A DNA stretch of 64,000 nucleotides from Klebsiella sp. RHBSTW-00484 (lineage in GTDB: Bacteria > Pseudomonadota > Gammaproteobacteria > Enterobacterales > Enterobacteriaceae): NCBI RefSeq assembly GCF_013705725.1, contig NZ_CP055481.1, forward strand, positions 5,270,001 to 5,334,000. Reading direction: 5' to 3'. A program made the translations under genes and the position numbers. The notes under the pieces are model-generated. The model saw only the letters and a list, made by a program, of their open reading frames with translations, was not told the origin of the DNA and did no database searches. Positions 10,051 to 20,627 of this stretch are shown here, in pieces; position 1 is the stretch's first letter; each line of letters begins with the position of its first letter.

Positions 10051-11373
10051 CTATTCGGTGATACGACGATAGACCGTTGGCGTAATTTCGGGCGCTTTAT
10101 CGTCGAGTTTAATAGCCGCTTTGACTGCTTTGGCGGCTTCCTGCCAGCTGTTTTCATCCTTAGCATGGATAACCGCCAGCGGCCGCTGCGTGTCTACGCT
10201 GTCGCCAAGGCGAACTACATCGGTGAAACCCACGCTGTAATCAATCAAATCCGATGCCTGACGGCGACCGCCGCCCATGGATACCACCGCCATACCCAGC
10301 GCCCGAGTGTCCATTTGTGCGACAAAGCCAGCACTTTCGGCGTAGACCGCTTTACTCAGCATCGCGGTTGGCAGGTAGTTGTCGTAGTTTTCGATAAAAT
10401 CGTTCGGCCCTTTCTGCGCAGCGACCATTCGACCAAAGACTTCTGCAGCTTTACCGTTATCCAGTACCGTCTGCAGTTTTGCCCTCGCATCAGCGTCGTT
10501 ATCCGCCAGCTTGCCGGAAATCAGCATTTCAACGCACAGCGCCATGGTGACATCGAACAGGCGCGGGTTGCGGTATTCACCCGTCAGGAATTGTACCGCT
10601 TCACGCACTTCCACCGCGTTACCGGCGCTGGAAGCCAGCACCTGGTTCATGTCGGTCAGCAGTGCGGTGGTGCGCACGCCCGCACCGTTAGAAACGCCAA
10701 CGATCGCTTCGGCCAGCGCAGCGGAAAGCTCGTAGGTCGGCATAAACGCGCCGCTACCGACTTTCACATCCATGACCAGCGCGTCCAGACCTTCAGCCAG
10801 TTTTTTGGCCAGAATCGAAGCGGTAATCAGCGGGATGGAGTCCACCGTCGCGGTAATGTCACGGGTGGCATAAAAACGTTTATCCGCCGGTGCGAGCGAG
10901 CTGGTCTGCCCAATAATCGCCACTCCGACGTCTTGAATAATTTCACGAAAACGGCTGTCGTCCGGGAAGATATCAAAGCCCGGAATCGCTTCCAGTTTGT
11001 CGAGGGTGCCACCGGTATGACCGAGACCGCGCCCGGAAATCATCGGCACATAGCCGCCGCAAGCTGCGACCATTGGCCCCAACATCAGTGAGGTAACATC
11101 ACCTACGCCGCCGGTGGAGTGCTTATCGACGATCGGACCGTTGAGATTAAGGCTCTTCCAGTCAAGAACGGTTCCTGAATCCCGCATCGCCATGGTCAGC
11201 GAAACCCGTTCTGGCATAGACATATCGTGGAAAAAGATGGTCATAGCTAGCGCGGCGATCTGGCCTTCTGAGATGGTGTTATCGCGGATGCCGTTGATGA
11301 AAAAGCGAATTTCTTCATCGCTCAGCGCATGACCATCACGTTTTTTACGAATTATTTCTTGTGCGAGAAACAC
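10051..11373 (-). CDS. deoA: Thymidine phosphorylase
   Basis: DeoA cleaves thymidine with phosphate to thymine and deoxyribose-1-phosphate. The 440-residue protein starts [20 protein letters not shown], with the glycosyltransferase family 3 phosphate-binding motif [10 protein letters not shown] near residue 83 and KVGSGAFMP further on. It is separated from deoC by 180 bp that contain an ERIC palindrome, an unusually large gap in an operon. Confidence 0.98.
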   Translation of the reverse strand: MFLAQEIIRKKRDGHALSDEEIRFFINGIRDNTISEGQIAALAMTIFFHDMSMPERVSLTMAMRDSGTVLDWKSLNLNGPIVDKHSTGGVGDVTSLMLGPMVAACGGYVPMISGRGLGHTGGTLDKLEAIPGFDIFPDDSRFREIIQDVGVAIIGQTSSLAPADKRFYATRDITATVDSIPLITASILAKKLAEGLDALVMDVKVGSGAFMPTYELSAALAEAIVGVSNGAGVRTTALLTDMNQVLASSAGNAVEVREAVQFLTGEYRNPRLFDVTMALCVEMLISGKLADNDADARAKLQTVLDNGKAAEVFGRMVAAQKGPNDFIENYDNYLPTAMLSKAVYAESAGFVAQMDTRALGMAVVSMGGGRRQASDLIDYSVGFTDVVRLGDSVDTQRPLAVIHAKDENSWQEAAKAVKAAIKLDDKAPEITPTVYRRITE

Positions 11374-11428
11374 GGTAACCCCCGATTAATCAGGTTAAAT
11401 GCAGCGGAAAACCCACTGCAATGAATGA

Positions 11429-11553
11429 TTACTCTAAATAATTCGAGTCGCAGGAAGGCGGCAAGGGAACTCATCCCCAGGAGCTTACTACAGTAAGTGA
11501 CTGGGGTGAGGGAGTGCAGCTAACGCACCTGCGGCTTGAAGTATGACGAGTAA
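11429..11553. repeat. ERIC (IRU) element between deoC and deoA
   Basis: This 125-bp imperfect palindrome is bounded by TTACTC at the left and GAGTAA at the right. Its centre holds the classic ERIC core CCCCAGGAGCTTACTACAGT and AAGTGACTGGGGTGAG. It abuts the deoC stop codon (11554-11556) and lies inside the transcribed deo operon, so its RNA would form a long hairpin between deoC and deoA. Confidence 0.93.
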
Positions 11554-12333
11554 TTAGTAGCTGCTTGCGCTCTTGCCGTCCCCATGGCCCAGCGCTTTCA
11601 GCAGGCTTGCCAGCAGGCTGGATGCGCCAAAGCGGTAGTGGCGAGAATCAGCCCAGTCGGCACCGAACAGTTCGTCGGCAATGGCGAGGAATTGCTGCGC
11701 GTCTTCTGCGCTACGCACCCCGCCAGCCGGTTTGAAACCAACGGTTTTTTCCACACCCATATCGCGAATAACTTCCAGCATGATGCGAGCACTTTCCGGT
11801 GTGGCGTTTACCGGCACTTTACCTGTTGACGTTTTGATGAAATCCGCACCGGCCTTGATAGAGATTTCAGAAGCTTTGCGAATCAGCGCTTCTTCTTTCA
11901 GCTCGCCGGTTTCGATAATCACTTTCAGCAGCACGTTTGCCGCCGCACAGGCTTCTTTACAGGCTTTCACCAGGTCAAAACCAACCTGCTCATTGCCAGC
12001 AATCAGGGCGCGATAAGGGAACACGACGTCTACTTCATCGGCACCGTAGGCAATTGCCGCACGGGTTTCCGCCAGCGCGATATCAATATCATCGTTACCG
12101 TGCGGGAAGTTGGTGACTGTCGCAATGCGGATGTCCGGGGTACCCTGCTCGTTCAGCGTTTTACGCGCAATGGGGATAAAGCGCGGGTAGATACAAACCG
12201 CAGCGGTGTTACCTACCGGAGTTTTTGCCTGATGACACAGGGCGATCACCTTTTCATTAGTGTCGTCATCATTCAGGGTGGTCAGGTCCATCAATTTCAA
12301 CGCGCGCAGGCTGCTTGCAGATAAATCTGTCAT
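11554..12333 (-). CDS. deoC: Deoxyribose-phosphate aldolase
   Basis: DeoC cleaves deoxyribose-5-phosphate to glyceraldehyde-3-phosphate and acetaldehyde. The 259 residues include the Schiff-base Lys167 (DFIKTSTGK) and the proton-relay Lys201 ([10 protein letters not shown]), at the same numbers as in E. coli, plus DEVDVVFPY. It is the first gene of the deo operon; its upstream region carries the deoP2 CRP and DeoR sites. Confidence 0.98.
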   Translation of the reverse strand: MTDLSASSLRALKLMDLTTLNDDDTNEKVIALCHQAKTPVGNTAAVCIYPRFIPIARKTLNEQGTPDIRIATVTNFPHGNDDIDIALAETRAAIAYGADEVDVVFPYRALIAGNEQVGFDLVKACKEACAAANVLLKVIIETGELKEEALIRKASEISIKAGADFIKTSTGKVPVNATPESARIMLEVIRDMGVEKTVGFKPAGGVRSAEDAQQFLAIADELFGADWADSRHYRFGASSLLASLLKALGHGDGKSASSY

Positions 12334-12385
12334 TTCATACTCCGACGGCCTATTGCCGATTTAAAGTTTGTTCACCTTGCGAGTC

Positions 12386-12401
12386 TGTTACTATTGTAAC
12401 A
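12386..12401 (-). promoter_or_regulatory. deoP2 -10 region with overlapping DeoR operator
   Basis: The 16-bp dyad TGTTACTATTGTAACA has the TGTTA..TAACA arms of the DeoR operator. On the minus strand it contains the -10 TACAAT (12393-12398), so repressor and polymerase would compete. It is 53 bp upstream of the deoC start codon. Confidence 0.82.
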
Positions 12402-12418
12402 TCACCTCGCAGTCACAC

Positions 12419-12434
12419 TTCGATATACATCACA
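12419..12434 (-). promoter_or_regulatory. CRP site 1 of deoP2
   Basis: On the minus strand this reads TGTGATGTATATCGAA. It has a perfect left half (TGTGA) and a weaker right half, at the position of the promoter-proximal CRP site of E. coli deoP2. Confidence 0.75.
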
Positions 12435-12471
12435 GTTAATGAAAACTTATTACTAATTTGCATTACTGTAA

Positions 12472-12487
12472 CGTGATAAAAATCACA
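12472..12487 (-). promoter_or_regulatory. CRP site 2 of deoP2
   Basis: On the minus strand this is TGTGATTTTTATCACG, nine of ten matches to TGTGA-N6-TCACA. It lies 53 bp from the first CRP site. The AT-rich stretch between the two, with GCATTA-type octamers, is where CytR binds in E. coli. Confidence 0.82.
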
Positions 12488-12562
12488 TAATAAAGCTCAA
12501 CAGATGCATCACAAGCCCGAAACTCTCTTTAAGCATAATCAGGATTCTTGAGCCTGCGATAA

Positions 12563-12578
12563 TGTTATTATAATAACA
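12563..12578 (-). promoter_or_regulatory. Upstream DeoR operator with embedded -10 (candidate deoP1)
   Basis: TGTTATTATAATAACA is a perfect 16-bp palindrome with the same TGTTA/TAACA arms as the deoP2 operator. It contains a consensus TATAAT. Its centre is 177 bp from the deoP2 operator centre. I see no strong -35. The rest of 12580-12757 is AT-rich and holds no gene. Confidence 0.72.
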
Positions 12579-12757
12579 TAAAAACTCACTATAACTCGAC
12601 ATCGGTGCGCACATTTTGTGCGAAAAAAACCATTGAATCCATTATCAATTGATAATTAATGATTTTATTTCAATTAAAAAATGATGGAATTTTAACAATC
12701 AGAAGAGAGATGCCAGCGGCGACATTGCCGCTGGCATCCAGGGAGTTAACAGCGAAG

Positions 12758-14035
12758 TTATAACGCGAGGAATACGCCGGCAATTGTGGCGCTCATCAGG
12801 TTAGAGAGCGTACCCGCCGCAACGGCCCGCATGCCCAATTGAGCAATTTCCTGGCGGCGGCTGGGAGCCATACCGCCCAACCCGCCAATCAGAATCGCTA
12901 TCGACGACAGGTTGGCAAAACCACACAAAGCAAAGGAGATGATGGCCTTGGTTTGCGTTGAAATCACCTGCAAGCCAGCAGCGGCCACCTCGGCATCAGC
13001 CTTGAGATATTCGCCAAAGTTCATATAAGCAACAAACTCGTTAATGATCAGCTTCTGGCCGATAAATGAACCAGCAACGGTTGCCTCGCTCCACGGTACG
13101 CCAATCACCCACGCCAGCGGCGAGAAGACCCAGCCAAGGATCATTTGCAGCGACAGGTCCGGATGGTTAAACCAGCCACCTACGCCGGAGAGAATACCGT
13201 TGACCAGCGCGATCAGCGCGATAAACGCCAGCAACATCGCGCCCACGTTAAGCGCCAGCTGCATCCCGGAAGCGGCACCGGACGCGGCAGCGTCCAGAAC
13301 GTTTGCCGGAGCCTCTGGATCGGCGTCATTTTTCTCCACCGCCGTATTGTCCCGAGGCTGCTCGGTTTCCGGCACGATAATCTTCGCGAACAGCAGACCG
13401 CCCGGTGCCGCCATAAACGAAGCGGCAATCAGATATTCCAGCGGCACGCCCATCTGGGCATAACCTGCAAGAACCGACCCCGCAACAGAGGCCAGACCGC
13501 CACACATCACCGCAAACAGTTCAGAGCGGGTCATGGTCGCAATATAAGGACGTACCACCAGCGGCGCTTCGGTTTGGCCGACGAAGATATTCGCCGTCGC
13601 GGAGAGCGATTCCGTGCGCGAAGTTTTCAGCACCGCACGCAGCGCTCCGCCGAGAATGCGGATGACAAACTGCATAATGCCGAGATAGTAAAGTACGGCG
13701 ATCAGCGAGGAGAAGAAAACGATGACCGGCAGAACGCGCAGAGCAAAAACAAACCCACCGCCACCGAATACCTCAAACATCTTATCGGAAACCAGCCCGC
13801 CAAAAATAAAGCTGATGCCCTCGTTGCCGTAAGCAATGACGTTAGCAACGCCGTTCGACATAGCCAGCAGCGCCGTACGCCCGGCCGGTACGTAGAGAAT
13901 TAGCGCACCGATCCCCACCTGGAGGATCCAGGCACCGAGGACAGTACGAAGGTTGATGGCTTTTCGATTACTGGAGAGAAGCACAGCGATGGCTAACAGC
14001 ACCACCATGCCGATAAGTCCCATGAGAATTTGCAT
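12758..14035 (-). CDS. Concentrative nucleoside transporter (CNT/NupC family)
   Basis: This 425-residue inner-membrane protein has about ten hydrophobic helices and CNT signature blocks: [43 protein letters not shown] and [12 protein letters not shown]. The family imports nucleosides with H+ or Na+. It closely resembles the NupX/NupC group but I cannot assign one symbol. Its place upstream of deoCABD, in the same direction, fits supply of nucleosides to the deo enzymes. The deo promoters between the two genes suggest separate transcription. Confidence 0.92.
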   Translation of the reverse strand: MQILMGLIGMVVLLAIAVLLSSNRKAINLRTVLGAWILQVGIGALILYVPAGRTALLAMSNGVANVIAYGNEGISFIFGGLVSDKMFEVFGGGGFVFALRVLPVIVFFSSLIAVLYYLGIMQFVIRILGGALRAVLKTSRTESLSATANIFVGQTEAPLVVRPYIATMTRSELFAVMCGGLASVAGSVLAGYAQMGVPLEYLIAASFMAAPGGLLFAKIIVPETEQPRDNTAVEKNDADPEAPANVLDAAASGAASGMQLALNVGAMLLAFIALIALVNGILSGVGGWFNHPDLSLQMILGWVFSPLAWVIGVPWSEATVAGSFIGQKLIINEFVAYMNFGEYLKADAEVAAAGLQVISTQTKAIISFALCGFANLSSIAILIGGLGGMAPSRRQEIAQLGMRAVAAGTLSNLMSATIAGVFLAL

Positions 14036-14155
14036 ACAGAGTCCCTGTGTATTGATAGTTCAGCCTTAAAACCTCGCGATTATAACGACATGGAACCATC
14101 ACGCCCGTCTCAGCTCACACATTTTAAGCAAAACAATGAGATAAAAAGGTAAGAA

Positions 14156-14171
14156 TGAGATCTAAATCACT
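14156..14171 (-). promoter_or_regulatory. Candidate CRP site upstream of the nucleoside transporter
   Basis: TGAGATCTAAATCACT matches TGTGA-N6-TCACA at 8 of 10 core positions. It lies about 128 bp before the transporter start codon. CRP control of nucleoside transporters is well known; this site itself is only a sequence match. Confidence 0.35.
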
Positions 14172-14181
14172 CAGCAGAGCA

Positions 14182-14961
14182 TCACAGGATAGAAAAAACC
14201 TCTTTTGTATTATGAATCAGAGCATTAGCGATTTCATTCGCAGACTCCTGGCGCAGCTCACACAGGGTGGCGAAAACGCGAGCAGCCTGCTCTGGTCGGT
14301 TCGGCTGCCCCTGAAAGCCATTTAATGGCATATCCGGCGCATCGGTCTCCAACAGCAGCGCCGAAAGCGGCAGTTGCGCCATAACATCGCGGGTTTTACT
14401 GGCGCGCGGGTAGGTAATCGTGCCGCCCACGCCAATTTTATAGCCGAGCTGCACAAAACGCTCCGCCTGCTGCAAGCTGCCAGCAAAGCCGTGCACCACG
14501 CCGGTTCGCGGCAAGGCATGTTTTTTCAGCAACATCGCCAACTTATCGTGAGTACGCCTGGAGTGAAGGATTACTGGCAGATCATAGCGTTTCGCCAGGC
14601 GCAATTGCACCTCAAATACGCTAAGTTGACGTTCAAATTGTGGATCTTCGCGATAGAGATCGAGGCCAATTTCACCGACTGCAACCAGCTTGCTGGGGCG
14701 TTGAGCCAAATAGACCTCAAGTTGCTCCAGGCTACTCTCGTCATGCCGCTCAATCACGATGGGATGTAAGCCGAGCGCGGCGTAGAGCGCGTTATGTTGC
14801 TCCGCTAGCGCCAATACGCGCTCAAAGTTGTCTGCTTCTATGGCCGGAACCACAATCTGCGTGACCCCAGCCTGCACCGCTCGGGCAATGCTGGCGGTTT
14901 CGTCGCCGGTAAAAGGGGGAAAGTCGAAGTGGCAATGGGTATCAATAAATCGCAAAGTCAC
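14182..14961 (-). CDS. yjjV: TatD-family metal-dependent hydrolase YjjV
   Basis: This is a 259-residue amidohydrolase-fold protein of the TatD DNase family. The metal-binding HxH is at His9 and His11 (DTHCHFDF). GEIGLDLY, VILHSRRTHDK, GVVHGFAGS and the C-terminal LLETDAPDMPLNGF complete the metal site. The physiological substrate is not settled; relatives are 3'-5' DNases. Its ATG overlaps the yjjU stop by four bases, so the two are translationally coupled. Confidence 0.95.
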   Translation of the reverse strand: MTLRFIDTHCHFDFPPFTGDETASIARAVQAGVTQIVVPAIEADNFERVLALAEQHNALYAALGLHPIVIERHDESSLEQLEVYLAQRPSKLVAVGEIGLDLYREDPQFERQLSVFEVQLRLAKRYDLPVILHSRRTHDKLAMLLKKHALPRTGVVHGFAGSLQQAERFVQLGYKIGVGGTITYPRASKTRDVMAQLPLSALLLETDAPDMPLNGFQGQPNRPEQAARVFATLCELRQESANEIANALIHNTKEVFSIL

Positions 14962-16031
14962 GCCAGATCCTCATTATTAAAGCTGGGGTCGTTGGCCTGC
15001 GGTGCCGCAACAATCGGAGCCTGAAGGACCTCATTTGCTACCGGAGCCGGCGGGACTACCACCGTTTTGGGCACGGCAATTCGCGGCGCATGACGCAGCA
15101 GCGGCGGCCTGTCGGCCAGCAGTTTACCAACCGTAGCGAGGAAATAACGTCCGCATTGGCGTCCGGTCTTGTAGTCCTCCAGCAAAGCGGGAAGGCGGCT
15201 TCCCAATGCCATACTTTTCAGTGGCTTCTGCGGATAAATCTCCAGAATGCGCAGCTTGCCCGGCGGTTTCTCAATAAACTGCTGCGTGGAACGATAAGTC
15301 GATTCATGATGCTGCACCAGGTTCACGAACGGCTGTAGGCTGCTTTCCCCAAGCCAGCGCTCCATACGTTTAAACCACTGCGGGGTATAGTACATCTGGG
15401 AAGGAACCGTGCGGATCACTACGATCGTTTGCGCCCCACGGCGGGCAGCTTCCTGGACAGGGATCGCATCGCTGACGCCGCCATCAAGATAGCTCACTCC
15501 ATCCAGCATCACGCCGCTACGATAAAAACCCGGAATGGCACTGGAGGCTCGAATCAGGTCAAGCCAGGTCTGCTGGGTTGGCGCAAAATAATTCGGCGTA
15601 TAGTCATCACCGCGGCAGGCACACATCCAGAACTGTTTCCCCTGAGCAAAACGATCTTCAGCGTAGGTCATCGCCAGCGGCATCTTTTTCGCGGTGCTGT
15701 CCACCAGCCAGTCGAGATCAATAAGATTACCGCCGCGCACAAAGCGCATTGGGTCGAAAAACTCGCGGGCAGTGGTATAGCGCGTGATGACTTTGCGGGC
15801 ATAGCCAGGCTGGTTGCACATGTAGGCCGACAGATTTTGCGCCCCGGCAGAGGTGCCAAACATCATGTCGAAAGGGTTGAATCCCGCGCGCATAAATTCG
15901 TCCAGAACCCCGGCGGTAAAAATCCCTCTCTGTCCCCCCCCTTCGCACACTAGCGCAAGTTTGCCCGGCTGAAAGGGTTTTACAGATAATGGCGTGATAT
16001 TGCCCAGCGTTACGGGAATGCGATGTCCCAC
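14958..16031 (-). CDS. yjjU: Patatin-like phospholipase YjjU
   Basis: The 357 residues carry a patatin domain: the oxyanion-hole glycines (GGGQRG, residues 31-36), the nucleophile in GTSAG (Ser61) and the catalytic Asp in YLDGGVSDAIPV. These predict a Ser-Asp acyl hydrolase, though the cellular substrate is unknown. The C-terminal 50 residues are proline/alanine-rich and look disordered. It overlaps yjjV downstream. Confidence 0.94.
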   Translation of the reverse strand: MGHRIPVTLGNITPLSVKPFQPGKLALVCEGGGQRGIFTAGVLDEFMRAGFNPFDMMFGTSAGAQNLSAYMCNQPGYARKVITRYTTAREFFDPMRFVRGGNLIDLDWLVDSTAKKMPLAMTYAEDRFAQGKQFWMCACRGDDYTPNYFAPTQQTWLDLIRASSAIPGFYRSGVMLDGVSYLDGGVSDAIPVQEAARRGAQTIVVIRTVPSQMYYTPQWFKRMERWLGESSLQPFVNLVQHHESTYRSTQQFIEKPPGKLRILEIYPQKPLKSMALGSRLPALLEDYKTGRQCGRYFLATVGKLLADRPPLLRHAPRIAVPKTVVVPPAPVANEVLQAPIVAAPQANDPSFNNEDLA

Positions 16032-16152
16032 CCTGCTTTCCTGTCTTACTTATTATATAAAATAAAGGTAACGCAATTTTTCACGCCCTGAAACTGCGAA
16101 AGCCAGTCACATTGACTGGCTTTATGTAAGACGGTATTTCACGGGTTAACGT

Positions 16153-16314
16153 CTAGGGACGCCGACGGCCGGTAAAAAGGCTGACAAGAAACAGAATAAT
16201 ACCGACGATGAAAACAATTTTAGCAGCCCAGGCAGCGGTACCCGCCAGTCCACCAAAGCCCAGAGCAGCGGCAATTAACGCGATCACCAGAAAAATAATG
16301 CCCCATCTAAACAT
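16153..16314 (-). CDS. ytjA: Small membrane protein YtjA (DUF1328)
   Basis: This is a 53-residue protein, [20 protein letters not shown] at the start, with two transmembrane helices around a glycine-rich turn and a basic end (TGRRRP). I chose the ATG at 16314 because it gives the family's standard length. An upstream ATG at 16359 adds a charged tail not seen in relatives. AAGGAGAG lies just upstream. Its function is unknown. It lies close to osmY, as in E. coli. Confidence 0.92.
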   Translation of the reverse strand: MFRWGIIFLVIALIAAALGFGGLAGTAAWAAKIVFIVGIILFLVSLFTGRRRP

Positions 16315-16437
16315 ACGTCTCTCCTTACCATAGTTAATGACGGTCGATTTTCTGCGCACTCAGGCCGCGCATACACAACCCTGTGGTGCTACACATCCTG
16401 CGGAAAGGCCGCAGAATAAATTCTTTTAATAATGGAT

Positions 16438-17049
16438 TTATTTAACGCTAAGATCGTTCTTCACGCTTTTGACGCCGGAAACGGCTTTAGCGATATCTTC
16501 CGCGCGGTCTGACTGCTTGCTGGAAGCCACTGTGCCGGATAAGTGCACGACGCCATCAGTGGTTTCCACCGTCACATTTCGTGATGGCACGATATCGTCA
16601 GCTAATAGTTTAGCTTTAATTTCGCTGGTTACCGCCGTGTCACCGGCATAGCCCTTCAGTGAAGCAGACTTCTCATTCTGCACGCTAAGTTTGTCGTTAA
16701 CCGAGGTCACGCCTTCAACCCCTTTCGCCACGCTAACCGCCTGCTCTTGCTGCGTTGTGCTATCGACCGTACCGCTCAGCGTGACGACTTTGCTCTCGGT
16801 CTTCACAGAGATATCAGTACTGCGAATATCTTTATGATCGATAAGCGCCGCCTTCACTCTGGCAGTAATGGTGCTATCGTCCATAAAATTCCCGACTTTG
16901 TTCATCGAGCTATCAACAGCTTGCCCCGCGCTACTGGCAGCAGATTTTGCGCTATCAACCGTCGAGCTTTCCGCATATGCCGAGGTGCTGATGATGGCTG
17001 AGCCTAAGAGGAGGGCCAGTGCTGTCCTGGCGTTCTTTGGTCTTGTCAT
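16438..17049 (-). CDS. osmY: Periplasmic osmotic/stationary-phase chaperone OsmY
   Basis: OsmY is a periplasmic stress protein induced by hyperosmolarity and stationary phase. The 203 residues start [10 protein letters not shown] with a signal peptide ending SAYA at about residue 26. Two BON domains follow at about 57-125 and 137-203, each with the VxLxGxV pattern ([18 protein letters not shown]). The start at 17049 has GAGGAA upstream; an in-frame ATG at 17085 lacks support. Regulation by sigma-S is expected from the family; I could not define the promoter. Confidence 0.95.
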   Translation of the reverse strand: MTRPKNARTALALLLGSAIISTSAYAESSTVDSAKSAASSAGQAVDSSMNKVGNFMDDSTITARVKAALIDHKDIRSTDISVKTESKVVTLSGTVDSTTQQEQAVSVAKGVEGVTSVNDKLSVQNEKSASLKGYAGDTAVTSEIKAKLLADDIVPSRNVTVETTDGVVHLSGTVASSKQSDRAEDIAKAVSGVKSVKNDLSVK

Positions 17050-17221
17050 TGTGAGTTCCTCGTTATTTCTAAACAGGTAAAGCAAAATAAGTAGTCTATT
17101 AAGCTAAGTTTCCAAAAATTACTTATTAAATGTAGTAGAAACACGAGAGAGTGCGGCAGGAGAGCGTAAAAAAACGCGCAAAACGGTAAGAATTAAGAAC
17201 TTTCCAGAAAGGTCAAACAGA

Positions 17222-17259
17222 AGGAAAAACAACGTGGAGCGCGGTGAAAGCCGCGCTCC
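17222..17259 (-). terminator. Terminator after prfC
   Basis: A perfect 9-bp GC-rich stem (GGAGCGCGG/CCGCGCTCC, 17236-17259) has a six-base loop. On the minus strand it is followed by a T-rich run (TTGTTTTTCC). It lies just below the prfC stop. The rest of the osmY-prfC gap (17050-17221) is AT-rich without a gene. Confidence 0.8.
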
Positions 17260-17267
17260 TGAGGCAA

Positions 17268-18857
17268 TTAGTGCTCGCGAGTTTTACGGAACTGAACGTC
17301 AGGATAACGTTCCTGCGTCAGATTCAGGTTAACCATCGTTGGGGCGATATAAGTGAGGTTATCACCGCCATCAAGGGCTAACTGAATTTCGTTCTTACGC
17401 TTGAATTCCTCGAATTTCTTCACGTCTGAACACTCTACCCAGCGCGCCGTCGCCACGTTAACGGACTCGTAGATAGCCTCAACGTTGTACTCACTCTTCA
17501 GGCGGGAAACGACCACATCAAACTGCAGCACACCGACGGCACCCACTATCAGATCGTTATTGGCAATCGGACGGAATACCTGCACCGCACCTTCTTCAGA
17601 AAGCTGTACCAGCCCCTTCAGCAGCTGTTTTTGCTTTAGCGGATCTTTCAGGCGGATACGACGGAACAGTTCCGGGGCGAAGTTCGGAATACCGGTGAAC
17701 TTCATCATCTCACCTTGCGTAAAGGTGTCGCCGATCTGAATCGTACCGTGGTTATGCAGACCGAGAATATCGCCCGGATACGCCTCTTCAACATGCGAGC
17801 GGTCACCGGCCATAAAGGTCAGCGCATCGGAGATAACCACGTCTTTACCGATTCGAACCTGGCGCATTTTCATGCCCTTTTCGTACTTGCCGGAAACTAC
17901 GCGCATGAAAGCCACGCGGTCACGGTGTTTCGGGTCCATATTGGCCTGAATTTTAAACACGAAGCCGGAGAACTTCTCATCCTGCGCTTCGACCAGGCGG
18001 GTATCGGTTTTGCGCGGCATCGGCGCAGGCGCCCATTCCACAAGGCCGTCCAGCATATGATCTACGCCGAAGTTACCCAAGGCGGTACCGAAGAATACCG
18101 GAGTAATTTCACCGGCCAGGAACAGCTCTTTATCGAACTCGTTGGACGCGCCCTGCACCAGCTCCAGCTCATCGCGCAGCTGCTGCGCCAGGTCTTCGCC
18201 AACGGCCGCATCCAGTTCCGGATTGTTCAGGCCCTTAACGATGCGAACTTCCTGAATGGTATGGCCTTTACCGGTCTGGTACAGGTAGGTTTCATCTTTA
18301 TATAGATGGTAAACCCCCTTGAATAGCTTACCGCAGCCAATTGGCCAGGTGATCGGCGCACAGCCGATTTTCAGCTCGCGCTCAACTTCATCCAGCACTT
18401 CCATCGGATCGCGGATGTCACGGTCAAGTTTGTTCATAAAGGTCAGGATCGGCGTATCGCGCAGACGGGTAACTTCCATCAGCTTACGGGTCCGGTCCTC
18501 AACGCCTTTCGCGGCATCGATAACCATCAGGCAGCAGTCCACCGCCGTCAGAGTACGATAGGTATCTTCCGAGAAATCTTCGTGCCCCGGAGTATCTAAA
18601 AGATTCACCAGGCAGTCGTGATACGGAAACTGCATCACGGAGGTGGTAATGGAGATACCACGCTGTTTTTCCATCTCCATCCAGTCGGATTTCGCATGCT
18701 GGCTGGAACCACGGCCTTTAACAGTACCGGCGGTCTGGATAGCCTGTCCGAATAACAGCACCTTTTCGGTGATGGTGGTTTTACCGGCATCCGGGTGAGA
18801 AATAATGGCAAAAGTGCGGCGCTTGGCCACCTCCTGCAAAAAAGGAGACAACGTCAT
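17268..18857 (-). CDS. prfC: Peptide chain release factor 3
   Basis: RF3 is a translational GTPase that removes RF1/RF2 from the ribosome after peptide release. The 529 residues show the G1 motif SHPDAGKTT (about 20-28), switch [15 protein letters not shown]3 DTPGHEDF and G4 NKLDRD, as in the family. It ends with a strong terminator and stands as a single gene between yjjG and osmY. Confidence 0.98.
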   Translation of the reverse strand: MTLSPFLQEVAKRRTFAIISHPDAGKTTITEKVLLFGQAIQTAGTVKGRGSSQHAKSDWMEMEKQRGISITTSVMQFPYHDCLVNLLDTPGHEDFSEDTYRTLTAVDCCLMVIDAAKGVEDRTRKLMEVTRLRDTPILTFMNKLDRDIRDPMEVLDEVERELKIGCAPITWPIGCGKLFKGVYHLYKDETYLYQTGKGHTIQEVRIVKGLNNPELDAAVGEDLAQQLRDELELVQGASNEFDKELFLAGEITPVFFGTALGNFGVDHMLDGLVEWAPAPMPRKTDTRLVEAQDEKFSGFVFKIQANMDPKHRDRVAFMRVVSGKYEKGMKMRQVRIGKDVVISDALTFMAGDRSHVEEAYPGDILGLHNHGTIQIGDTFTQGEMMKFTGIPNFAPELFRRIRLKDPLKQKQLLKGLVQLSEEGAVQVFRPIANNDLIVGAVGVLQFDVVVSRLKSEYNVEAIYESVNVATARWVECSDVKKFEEFKRKNEIQLALDGGDNLTYIAPTMVNLNLTQERYPDVQFRKTREH

Positions 18858-18949
18858 AGTTCAATCTTCTTGAGTAAGCACGGCTATGCGCCACGCATGT
18901 TGAATACGAAAAATTGCGGCTATTTTACCCATCAATGGGGGGGAGGCAA

Positions 18950-19630
18950 TCAGTGTTTACACAGGAGTTGCTCCAGTTCGCTTAAAGAGGTCACCGTCCA
19001 GTCAGGTTGAAGATCCGCAGGCAGCTCGCGCTGGTGAGGATTAAACCAGCAGGTCGCCAGCCCGGCATTCACGCCGCCGCGAATATCAGACTCCGCCGTA
19101 TCGCCAACCATCAGAACCCGCGAGCGCTCCGGATTGCCCGCCAGCGCCAGCGCACAATCAAAGATGCGCGCATCCGGCTTCGCCACCCCAACCTCTTCGG
19201 AAATAATCAGTAAATCAAAGTGATCGCGTAGCCCGGTTCGTTCGAGACGCGTCTGCTGCAGCGAGGTAAAGCCGTTGGTGATGATGCCCATTTTTACCTT
19301 TCCCTGCAGCGCATTGAGCAACGACACCGCGCCCGGTAGCGGCGAGCAGATCTCCGCCATCGCATTCATAAAAGCGGCATTCAGCTCACCAGGCGGCACG
19401 CTCAGGCGTTCCGCCCAACCATCAAAGCGCTGATGCTGAAGCTGAAGGGAGGTGATGGCACCGTTTTGATAATCCACCCACAGCGGCTTATTCACGGCCT
19501 GGTAATCCTGAAAATCCTCAGCGGAGAAGGTCACGCTATAGTCGAGAAACATCCGCTGTAAGCCGGTAAACGAATCAAACGTAAACAGCGTTTCGTCGGC
19601 ATCAAAGAAAATCCAGTCCCACTTCATCAT
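18950..19630 (-). CDS. yjjG: Pyrimidine nucleotidase YjjG (HAD family)
   Basis: YjjG is a 5'-nucleotidase that acts on dUMP, dTMP and non-canonical pyrimidine nucleotides. The 226 residues have the HAD nucleophile motif FFDADETLF near residue 9, motif II TNGF, motif III Lys in GVAKPD and motif IV GDTAESD. It lies 11 bp after rimI in the same direction, so holD-rimI-yjjG form an operon. Confidence 0.96.
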   Translation of the reverse strand: MMKWDWIFFDADETLFTFDSFTGLQRMFLDYSVTFSAEDFQDYQAVNKPLWVDYQNGAITSLQLQHQRFDGWAERLSVPPGELNAAFMNAMAEICSPLPGAVSLLNALQGKVKMGIITNGFTSLQQTRLERTGLRDHFDLLIISEEVGVAKPDARIFDCALALAGNPERSRVLMVGDTAESDIRGGVNAGLATCWFNPHQRELPADLQPDWTVTSLSELEQLLCKH

Positions 19631-19641
19631 CTCACCTTGTC

Positions 19642-20088
19642 TTACATACTGATTGGCAGTGCCATAATTATTGCGTCCTCACGTCCGTCGACCGTGGGGT
19701 AATAGTTGCGGCGAATAGTCGCCTCGTTAAAGCCTAAGCTTTCATAGAGCGCGATGGCGGCGACGTTAGACGCGCGCACCTCCAGCCACAGCGTGACGAC
19801 GCCGCGTTTTTCTACTTCATCAATCACATGTTCCAGCAGTTCCCGACCCAGGCCACGACGCTGAAAAGCGGGGTCAACGGCGATATTGAATAGCGTCGCC
19901 TCGTCGAGCACAATTTGCGTAATCGCAAAAGCCGCCATCTCGCCGTCCACCACTAACTGAAGGTTCAGATAGCGCTCGCCCTGATTGCTGGCAAACGTCT
20001 GCTCGCTCCAGGGAAAGGCATGGGCGCGTGTTTCTATTTGCCAGGCACGGGGCAAATCAGCCGTGTTGAGGGTAGAAATCGTTTTCAT
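19642..20088 (-). CDS. rimI: Ribosomal protein S18 alanine N-acetyltransferase
   Basis: RimI acetylates the N-terminal alanine of ribosomal protein S18. The 148-residue GNAT has the acetyl-CoA loop RRGLGREL, motif [10 protein letters not shown] and a C-terminal [15 protein letters not shown] place the start at 20088, giving MKTISTLN and the exact family length. An upstream in-frame ATG at 20226 lies deep inside holD. rimI overlaps the 3' end of holD by 32 bp. Confidence 0.95.
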   Translation of the reverse strand: MKTISTLNTADLPRAWQIETRAHAFPWSEQTFASNQGERYLNLQLVVDGEMAAFAITQIVLDEATLFNIAVDPAFQRRGLGRELLEHVIDEVEKRGVVTLWLEVRASNVAAIALYESLGFNEATIRRNYYPTVDGREDAIIMALPISM

Positions 20089-20470
20089 GTGTGCAGATTT
20101 GTTGCCAGAGCGCCAGGCGTGCGGGCGTGCTGGTCTGAAGTTCATCGAAAGCGGGCGAGGATATCTGTGCGCCCGCCAACAGCAACGGCGCATCAGTACC
20201 CAGCCGCCAGCTATTACAGCGGGCATCCTGCGGCAACATCGCCACGCGTTCAGGAGTCAGTTGCATAACCTGCTCCGGCGTGAGGGCCAGCGCACGTAAA
20301 ATATCGCTGATTAGCGGCTCAGTCAGTGATGGCAGAGCTTCCGCCACCATCACCAGACGGATATGTCCAGGAAGCGAGATTGCGATTTCACCCTGTAACG
20401 CCCCAGGACGACGTAGCGACCACTGGGTAATACCCAGTTGCTGTAATTGCCAGTCTCGTCGGGATGTCAT
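20057..20470 (-). CDS. holD: DNA polymerase III psi subunit
   Basis: HolD (psi, 137 residues) bridges the clamp-loader gamma/tau complex and chi. The N-terminus MTSRRDWQLQQLGITQWSLR matches E. coli HolD residue for residue; this segment contacts the clamp loader. The rest is a compact fold that binds HolC. The start has AGGAGTG upstream. It is the first gene of holD-rimI-yjjG and divergent from rsmC. Confidence 0.96.
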   Translation of the reverse strand: MTSRRDWQLQQLGITQWSLRRPGALQGEIAISLPGHIRLVMVAEALPSLTEPLISDILRALALTPEQVMQLTPERVAMLPQDARCNSWRLGTDAPLLLAGAQISSPAFDELQTSTPARLALWQQICTHENDFYPQHG

Positions 20471-20627
20471 AGCGAAACACTCCTGTTAATCAAGCGCGCA
20501 ATATAGCAAATCCGTCGTATCTGCGCCAACAATCACGTGCCCAGCGGATTGCATATCGCCGCCAACAAAGAGGCAGCCTGAAAGATAACGTGTATAATCG
20601 CCGCCAGTCTCAATGAAGGAGTGTTTC

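Noticed and set aside
10165..11091. 308-codon open frame on the + strand
   Set aside because: It is antisense to deoA and resembles no known protein.
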